This document shows positions 57,816-64,000 of a stretch of DNA of 64,000 nt, one piece after another. The notes beneath the pieces were generated by a model. The model had not been told where the DNA came from. It was given only the letters and a program-made list of their open reading frames with translations, and did not search any database. Position 1 is the first letter of the stretch; each line of letters starts with the position of its first letter. The stretch lies in the NCBI GenBank assembly GCA_903813345.2, contig CAIIXF020000010.1:2597169-2661168 (forward strand), read 5' to 3'. Position numbers and translations under genes: made by a program. Origin of the DNA: Owenia fusiformis (lineage: Eukaryota > Annelida > Polychaeta > Sabellida > Oweniidae).

Positions 57816-60800
57816 TTACTCTGGACACTTATCGATCAGTTCTAGTGCTCTCAGATAATCAGGGTGTGAATCCCCTCCATATTGATAAGCCAGGTCAAGA
57901 CTTTCATTGAAATAAGACACAGCTTCAGTGTACAACCCCATGCTTTGGTGTATAATGCTTATCTCTTGCAATGAATCAGTAATATCTGGGTGAGGTTCAT
58001 TGTTGTGGATCTCTCTGTACATTTCTAGACTTTCATGGTGATACTCCAGTGCCTTAGTCCAATCTCCCATGTCATTATAAACACACCCTATGTTGTAAAG
58101 TGATTCAGCAACATCTGAATGAGGACTGTCCTGGTGGATTAGTCTGCTCATTGTAAGACTCTCTTGGTGATACTCCAGTGCTTTAGTCTTATCTCCCATG
58201 GCATTATACAACCAGCCTATGTTGTAAAGTGATCTAGCAACATCTGAATGGGGACTGTCCTGGTGGATTAGTCTTCTCATTGTAAGACTCTCTTGATGAT
58301 ACTCCAGTGCTTTAGTCTTATCTCCCATGTCATTATACACACAGCCTATGTTGTAAAGTGATCTAGCAACATCTGGATGGGGACTGTCCTGGTGGATGAG
58401 TCTTCTCATTGTAAGACTCTCTTGATGATACTTTAGTGCTTTAGTCTTATCTCCCATGTCATAATAAACACACCCTATGTTGTAAAGTGATCTAGCAACA
58501 TCTGAATGGGGTTTGTCCTGGTGGATGAGTCTTCTCATTGTAAGACTCTCTTGATGATACTTCAGTGCTTTAGTCTTATCTCCCATGTCATAATAAACAC
58601 ACCCTATGTTGTAAAGTGATCTAGCAACATCTGAATGGGGACTGTCCTGGTGGATGAGTCTTCCCATTGTAAGACTGTCTTGGTGATACTGCAGTGCTTT
58701 AGTCTTATCTCCCATGTCATAATAAACACACCCTATGTTGTAAAGTGATCTAGCAACATCTGAATGGGGACTGTCCTGGTGGATGAGTCTTCTCATTGTA
58801 AGACTCTCTTGATGATACTTCAGTGCTTTAGTCTTATCTCCCATGTCATAATAAACACACCCTATGTTGTAAAGTGATCTAGCAACATCTGAATGGGGAC
58901 TGTCCTGGTGGATGAGTCTTCCCATTGTAAGACTCTCTTGGTGATACTCCAGTGCTTTAGTCTTATCTCCCATGTCATAATACACATTGCCTATGTTGTA
59001 AAGTGATGCAGCAACATCTGAATGGGGACTGTCCTGGTGGATGAGTCTTCCCATTGTAAGACTCTCTTGGTGATACTTCAGTGCTTTAGTCTTATCTCCC
59101 ATGTCATAATAAACACACCCTATGTTGTTCAGTGATGCAGCAACATCTGAATGGGGACTGTCCTGGTGGATGAGTCTGCTCATTGTAAGACTCTCTTGAT
59201 AATACTCCAGTGCTTTAGTCTTATCCCCCATGTCATTATACACACTGCCTATGTTGTTAAGTGATCTAGCAACATCTTGATGGGGACTGTCCTGTTGGAT
59301 TAGTCTTCTCATTGTAAGACTCTCTTGGTGATACTCAAGTGCTTTAGTCTTATCTCCCATGTCATTATACACATTGCCTATGTTGTAAAGTGATCTAGCA
59401 ACATCTGAATGGGGACTGTCCTGGTGGATGAGTCTTCTCATTGTAAGACTCTCTTGGTGATACTCAAGTGCTTTAGTCTTATCTCCCATGTTATTATACA
59501 CATTGCCTATGTTGTTCAGTGATGCAGCAACATCTGAATGGGGACTGTCCTGGTGGATGAGTCTTTTCATTGTAAGACTCTCTTGATGATGCTGCAGTGC
59601 TTTAGTCTTATCTCCCATGTCATCATACACACACCCTATGTTGTTAAGTGATGAAGCAACATCTGGATGGGGACTGTCCTGGTGGATTAGTCTTCTAATT
59701 GTAAGACTGTCTTGGTGATACTCCAGTGCTTTAGTCTTATCTCCCATGTCATCATACACACACCCTATGTTGTTAAGTGATGAAGCAACATCTGAATGGG
59801 GACTGTCCTGGTGGATGAGTCTTCTCATTGTAAGACTCTCTTGGTGATATTGCAGTGCTTTAGTCTTATCTCCCATTGCATTATACACATTGCCTATGTT
59901 GTTAAGTGATCCAGCAACATCTGGATGGGGACTGTCCTGGTGGATGAGTCTTTTCATTGTAAGACTCTCTTGATGATGCTGCAGTGCTTTAGTCTTATCT
60001 CCCATGTCATCATACACATTGCCTATGTTGTTAAGTGATGAAGCAACATCTGAATGGGGACTGTCCTGGTGGATGAGTCTTCCCATTGTAAGACTCTCTT
60101 GGTGATATTGCAGTGCTTTAGTCTTATCTCCCATGTCATCATACACACACCCTATGTTAAGTGATGAAGCAACATCTGAATGGGGACTGTCCTGGTGGAT
60201 GAGTCTTCTCATTGTAAGACTCTCTTGGTGATATTGCAGTGCTTTAGTCTTATCTCCCATTGCATTATACACACTGCCTATGTTGTTAAGTGATCCAGCA
60301 TCATCTGGACGGGGACTGTCCTGGTGGATGAGTCTTCCCATTGTAAGACTCTCTTGGTGATATTGCAGTGCTTTAGTCTTATCTCCCATGTCATCATACA
60401 CACACCCTATGTTAAGTGATGAAGCAACATCTGAATGGGGACTGTCCTGGTGGATGAGTCTTCTCATTGTAAGACTCTCTTGGTGATATTGCAGTGCTTT
60501 AGTCTTATCTCCCATTGCATTATACACACTGCCTATGTTGTTAAGTGATGCAGCAATATCTGAATGGGGACTGTCCTGGTGGATGAGTCTTCTCATTTTA
60601 AGACTCTCTTGGTGATACTGCAGTGCTTTAGTCTTATCTCCCATGGTATTATACACACTGCCTATGTTGTTAAGTGATGCAGCAATATCTGAATGGGGAC
60701 TGTCCTGGTGGATGAGTCTTCTCATTGTAAGACTCTCTTGGTGATACTGCAGTGCTTTAGTCTTATCTCCCATGGCATTATACACACTGCCTATGTTGTA

Positions 60801-63800
60801 AAGTGATCTAGCAACATCTGAATGGGGACTGTCCTGGTGGATGAGTCTTTTCATTGTAAGACTCTCTTGGTGATACTGCAGTGCTTTAGTCTTATCTCCC
60901 ATGTCATAATAAACACACCCTATGTTGTTAAGTGATGAAGCAACATCTGAATGGGGACTGTCCTGGTGGATGAGTCTTTTCATTGTAAGACTCTCTTGGT
61001 GATATTGCAGTGCTTTAGTCTTATCTCCCATTGCATTATACACATTGCCTATGTTGTTAAGTGATGCAGCAATATCTGAATGGGGACTGTCCTGGTGGAT
61101 GAGTCTTTTCATTGTAAGACTCTCTTGATGATACTGCAGTGCTTTAGTCTTATCTCCCATGTCATAATAAACACACCCTATGTTGTTAAGTGATGAAGCA
61201 ACATCTGAATGGGGACTGTCCTGGTGGATGAGTCTTTTCATTGTAAGACTCTCTTGATGATGCTGCAGTGCTTTAGTCTTATCTCCCATGTCATCATACA
61301 CACACCCTATGTTGTTAAGTGATGAAGCAACATCTGAATGGGGACTGTCCTGGTGGATGAGTCTTCCCATTGTAAGACTCTCTTGGTGATATTGCAGTGC
61401 TTTAGTCTTATCTCCCATTGCATTATACACACTGCCTATGTTGTTAAGTGATGAAGCAACATCTGAATGGGGACTGTCCTGGTGGATGAGTCTTTTCATT
61501 GTAAGACTCTCTTGATGATGCTGCAGTGCTTTAGTCTTATTTCCCATGTCATCATACACATTGCCTATGTTGTTAAGTGATCCAGCAACATCTGAATGGG
61601 GACTGTCCTGGTGGATGAGTCTTTTCATTGTAAGACTCTCTTGGTGATATTGCAGTGCTTTAGTCTTATCTCCCATTGCATTATACACATTGCCTATGTT
61701 GTTAAGTGATGAAGCAACATCTGAATGGGGACTGTCCTGGTGGATGAGTCTTCTCATTGTAAGACTCTCTTGGTGATACTCAAGTGCTTTAGTCTTATCT
61801 CCCATGGCATTATACACACTGCCTATGTTATTAAGTGATCCAGCAACATCTGAATGGGGACTGTCCTGGTGGATGAGTCTTCTCATTGTAAGACTCTCTT
61901 GGTGATATTGCAGTGCTTTAGTCTTATCTCCCATGTCATCATACACACACCCTATGTTGTTAAGTGATGAAGCAACATCTGAATGGGGACTGTCCTGGTG
62001 GATGAGTCTTCTTATTGTAAGACTCTCTTGGTGATATTGCAGTGCTTTAGTCTTATCTCCCATTGCATTATACACACTGCCTATGTTGTTAAGTGATGCA
62101 GCAATATCTGAATGGGGACTGTCCTGGTGGATGAGTCTTTTCATTGTAAGACTCTCTTGATGATACTGCAGTGCTTTAGTCTTATCTCCCATGGCATTAT
62201 ACACACTGCCTATGTTGTTAAGTGATGAAGCAACATCTGAATGGGGACTGTCCTGGTGGATGAGTCTTCCCATTGTAAGACTCTCTTGGTGATACTGCAG
62301 TGCTTTAGTCTTATCTCCCATGTCATAATAAACACACCCTATGTTGTTGAGTGATGAAGCAACATCTGAATGGGGACTGTCCTGGTGGATTAGTCTGCTC
62401 ATTGTAAGACTCTCTTGGTGATACTCAAGTGCTTTAGTCTTATCTCCCATGGCATTATACACACTGCCTATGTTGTTAAGTGATCCAGCAACATCTGAAT
62501 GGGGACTGTCCTGGTGGATGAGTCTTCTCATTGTAAGACTCTCTTGGTGATATTGCAGTGCTTTAGTCTTATCTCCCATGTCATTATACACACTACCTAT
62601 GTTGTTAAGTGATGCAGCAATATCTGAATGGGGACTGTCCTGGTGGATGAGTCTTCTCATTGTAAGACTCTCTTGATGATACTTCAGTGCTTTAGTCTTA
62701 TCTCCCATGTCATAATACACATTGCCTATGTTGTAAAGTGATCTAGCAACAGCTGAATGGGGACTGTCCTGGTGGATGAGTCTTCTCATTTTAAGACTCT
62801 CTTGGTGATACTGCAGTGCTTTAGTCTTATCTCCCATGTCATCATACACACTGCCTATGTTGTTAAGTGATGCAGCAATATTTGAATGGGGACTGTCCTG
62901 GTGGATGAGTCTTCTCATTGTAAGACTCTCTTGATGATACTCAAGTGCTTTAGTCTTATCTCCCATTGCATTATACACACTGCCTATGTTGTAAAGTGAT
63001 CTAGCAACATCTGAATGGGGACTGTCCTGGTGGATGAGTCTTTTCATTGTAAGACTCTCTTGCAGATGCTGCAGTGCTTTAGTCTTATCTCCCATGTCAT
63101 AATACACATTGCCTATGTTGTTAAGTGATGCAGCAATATCTGAATGGGGACTGTCCTGGTGGATGAGTCTTCTCATTGTAAGACTCTCTTGATGATACTT
63201 CAGTGCTTTAGTCTTATCTCCCATGTCATAATACACATTGCCTATGTTGTAAAGTGATCTAGCAACATCTGAATGGGGACTGTCCTGGTGGATGAGTCTT
63301 TTCATTGTAAGACTCTCTTGAAGATGCTGCAGTGCTTTAGTCTTATCTCCCATGTCATAATACACATTGCCTATGTTGTTAAGTGATGAAGCAACATCTG
63401 AATGGGGACTGTCCTGGTGGATGAGTCTTTTCATTGTAAGACTCTCTTGGTGATATTGCAGTGCTTTAGTCTTATCTCCCATTGCATTATACACACTGCC
63501 TATGTTGTTAAGTGATGAAGCAACATCTGAATGGGGACTGTCCTGGTGGATGAGTCTTCCGATTGTAAGACTCTCTTGGTGATATTGCAGTGCTTTAGTC
63601 TTATCTCCCATTGCATTATACACACTGCCTATGTTGTTAAGTGATGAAGCAACATCTGAATGGGGACTGTCCTGGTGGATGAGTCTTCCCATTGTAAGAC
63701 TCTCTTGGTGATATTGCAGTGCTTTAGTCTTATCTCCCATTGCATTATACACACTGCCAATGTTGTTAAGTGATGAAGCAACATCTGAATGGGGACTGTC

Positions 63801-63998
63801 CTGGTGGATGAGTCTTCTCATTGTAAGACTCTTTTGATGATACTCCAGTGCTTTAGTCTTATCTCCCATGGCATTATACACACTGCCTATGTTGTTAAGT
63901 GATGCAGCAATATCTGAATGGGGACTGTCCTGGTGGATGAGTCTTCTCATTGTAAGACTCTCTTGGTGATACTGCAGTGCTTTAGTCTTATCTCCCAT
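57816..63998 (-). CDS. Second TPR paralogue: 47 near-identical TPR units, 5' end outside window
   Basis: One uninterrupted 2060-codon reading frame with TAA at 57816-57818, open to the right edge. It is paralogous to the TPR half of the gene at 44592: same 43-residue units (MGDKTKAL, QESLTM, RLIHQDSPHSD, SLNNIG), same cap (MGLYTEAVSYF, YQYGG). I count 47 units plus the cap; two units near 60150 and 60406 lack one Asn codon and mark a two-unit duplication. The C-terminus stops at CPE, about 20 residues shorter than copy 1. By analogy the N-terminal nucleotidyltransferase should lie to the right of the window, but this is not seen. TPR solenoids bind peptides or proteins; 47 units would form several superhelical turns. 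Collapsed or expanded unit number from assembly error is possible. Confidence 0.9.
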   Translation of the reverse strand: MGDKTKALQYHQESLTMRRLIHQDSPHSDIAASLNNIGSVYNAMGDKTKALEYHQKSLTMRRLIHQDSPHSDVASSLNNIGSVYNAMGDKTKALQYHQESLTMGRLIHQDSPHSDVASSLNNIGSVYNAMGDKTKALQYHQESLTIGRLIHQDSPHSDVASSLNNIGSVYNAMGDKTKALQYHQESLTMKRLIHQDSPHSDVASSLNNIGNVYYDMGDKTKALQHLQESLTMKRLIHQDSPHSDVARSLYNIGNVYYDMGDKTKALKYHQESLTMRRLIHQDSPHSDIAASLNNIGNVYYDMGDKTKALQHLQESLTMKRLIHQDSPHSDVARSLYNIGSVYNAMGDKTKALEYHQESLTMRRLIHQDSPHSNIAASLNNIGSVYDDMGDKTKALQYHQESLKMRRLIHQDSPHSAVARSLYNIGNVYYDMGDKTKALKYHQESLTMRRLIHQDSPHSDIAASLNNIGSVYNDMGDKTKALQYHQESLTMRRLIHQDSPHSDVAGSLNNIGSVYNAMGDKTKALEYHQESLTMSRLIHQDSPHSDVASSLNNIGCVYYDMGDKTKALQYHQESLTMGRLIHQDSPHSDVASSLNNIGSVYNAMGDKTKALQYHQESLTMKRLIHQDSPHSDIAASLNNIGSVYNAMGDKTKALQYHQESLTIRRLIHQDSPHSDVASSLNNIGCVYDDMGDKTKALQYHQESLTMRRLIHQDSPHSDVAGSLNNIGSVYNAMGDKTKALEYHQESLTMRRLIHQDSPHSDVASSLNNIGNVYNAMGDKTKALQYHQESLTMKRLIHQDSPHSDVAGSLNNIGNVYDDMGNKTKALQHHQESLTMKRLIHQDSPHSDVASSLNNIGSVYNAMGDKTKALQYHQESLTMGRLIHQDSPHSDVASSLNNIGCVYDDMGDKTKALQHHQESLTMKRLIHQDSPHSDVASSLNNIGCVYYDMGDKTKALQYHQESLTMKRLIHQDSPHSDIAASLNNIGNVYNAMGDKTKALQYHQESLTMKRLIHQDSPHSDVASSLNNIGCVYYDMGDKTKALQYHQESLTMKRLIHQDSPHSDVARSLYNIGSVYNAMGDKTKALQYHQESLTMRRLIHQDSPHSDIAASLNNIGSVYNTMGDKTKALQYHQESLKMRRLIHQDSPHSDIAASLNNIGSVYNAMGDKTKALQYHQESLTMRRLIHQDSPHSDVASSLNIGCVYDDMGDKTKALQYHQESLTMGRLIHQDSPRPDDAGSLNNIGSVYNAMGDKTKALQYHQESLTMRRLIHQDSPHSDVASSLNIGCVYDDMGDKTKALQYHQESLTMGRLIHQDSPHSDVASSLNNIGNVYDDMGDKTKALQHHQESLTMKRLIHQDSPHPDVAGSLNNIGNVYNAMGDKTKALQYHQESLTMRRLIHQDSPHSDVASSLNNIGCVYDDMGDKTKALEYHQDSLTIRRLIHQDSPHPDVASSLNNIGCVYDDMGDKTKALQHHQESLTMKRLIHQDSPHSDVAASLNNIGNVYNNMGDKTKALEYHQESLTMRRLIHQDSPHSDVARSLYNIGNVYNDMGDKTKALEYHQESLTMRRLIQQDSPHQDVARSLNNIGSVYNDMGDKTKALEYYQESLTMSRLIHQDSPHSDVAASLNNIGCVYYDMGDKTKALKYHQESLTMGRLIHQDSPHSDVAASLYNIGNVYYDMGDKTKALEYHQESLTMGRLIHQDSPHSDVARSLYNIGCVYYDMGDKTKALKYHQESLTMRRLIHQDSPHSDVARSLYNIGCVYYDMGDKTKALQYHQDSLTMGRLIHQDSPHSDVARSLYNIGCVYYDMGDKTKALKYHQESLTMRRLIHQDKPHSDVARSLYNIGCVYYDMGDKTKALKYHQESLTMRRLIHQDSPHPDVARSLYNIGCVYNDMGDKTKALEYHQESLTMRRLIHQDSPHSDVARSLYNIGWLYNAMGDKTKALEYHQESLTMSRLIHQDSPHSDVAESLYNIGCVYNDMGDWTKALEYHHESLEMYREIHNNEPHPDITDSLQEISIIHQSMGLYTEAVSYFNESLDLAYQYGGDSHPDYLRALELIDKCPE
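58030..63998 (-). repeat. 129-bp TPR-coding satellite, at least 47 units
   Basis: Units repeat every 129 bp (126 bp in two cases) with very high identity. Both synonymous changes (CAC/CAT, TAC/TAT) and replacements at a handful of codons distinguish them. Blocks of two units are themselves repeated (60121-60380 and 60376-60635). Confidence 0.95.
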
Positions 63999-64000
63999 GG

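Noticed and set aside
44592-63998. Calling the TPR genes nephrocystin-3 (NPHP3) or kinesin light chain
   Set aside because: TPR units resemble both families, but the DUF294-type NTase domain and 43-residue near-identical units do not fit either; similarity is limited to the repeat.

Overview
This is a 64-kb stretch of AT-rich metazoan genomic DNA, not a bacterial or viral one. Genes are split by GT-AG introns with short exons. Tc1/mariner-type elements, a LINE remnant, a tRNA-derived SINE, palindromic MITEs and an 11-kb satellite fill the gaps. The gene content (DNAAF8, ANKS3, and a nucleotidyltransferase-TPR family that I associate from memory with marine invertebrates) suggests a non-vertebrate animal, probably marine and possibly a deuterostome. 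The sequence alone does not fix the phylum.

Layout. 1-12.9 kb: no gene I can support; several dispersed or palindromic repeats. 12.9-17.5 kb (minus): ten phase-consistent coding exons that I identify as DNAAF8 (C16orf71/DAAP1), a dynein-arm assembly protein of motile cilia. 17.55-28.67 kb: a complex satellite abutting the first coding exon of DNAAF8. 28.7-39.5 kb: intergenic/UTR space with Tc1-like and MITE insertions, a perfect-consensus RFX X-box, a possible promoter and some decayed coding-like exons. 39.5-41.64 kb (plus): the first four coding exons of ANKS3 (ankyrin repeats); its last intron contains a minisatellite made from the 5' end of the next exon together with its splice acceptor. 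44.6-52.45 kb (minus): a two-exon gene whose short first exon ends in a 2A-like motif and whose long second exon encodes a DUF294-type nucleotidyltransferase, its helical partner domain and 11 TPR units of 43 residues. 54.6-64 kb: a tandem segmental copy of 41.57 kb onward, carrying a truncated ANKS3 exon and the 3' part of a second TPR gene with at least 47 near-identical units, open at the right edge.

Two biological stories stand out. First, DNAAF8 and ANKS3 are divergent neighbours here, as they are in human 16p13.3: an ancient ciliary gene pair kept together although about 22 kb of satellite and transposons now separates the coding parts. Second, the NTase-TPR paralogues look like a rapidly evolving recognition system. 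Units are homogenised at nearly all positions, but differ at TPR positions 2, 5, 9, 12 and 13, the positions known to line the ligand-binding groove. Array length differs at least fourfold between the tandem copies, and a possible ribosome-skipping leader precedes the NTase. That combination (NTase effector, modular repeat sensor with variation at binding sites, tandem duplication) is the most likely undescribed system in the window; an immune-type function is inference only.
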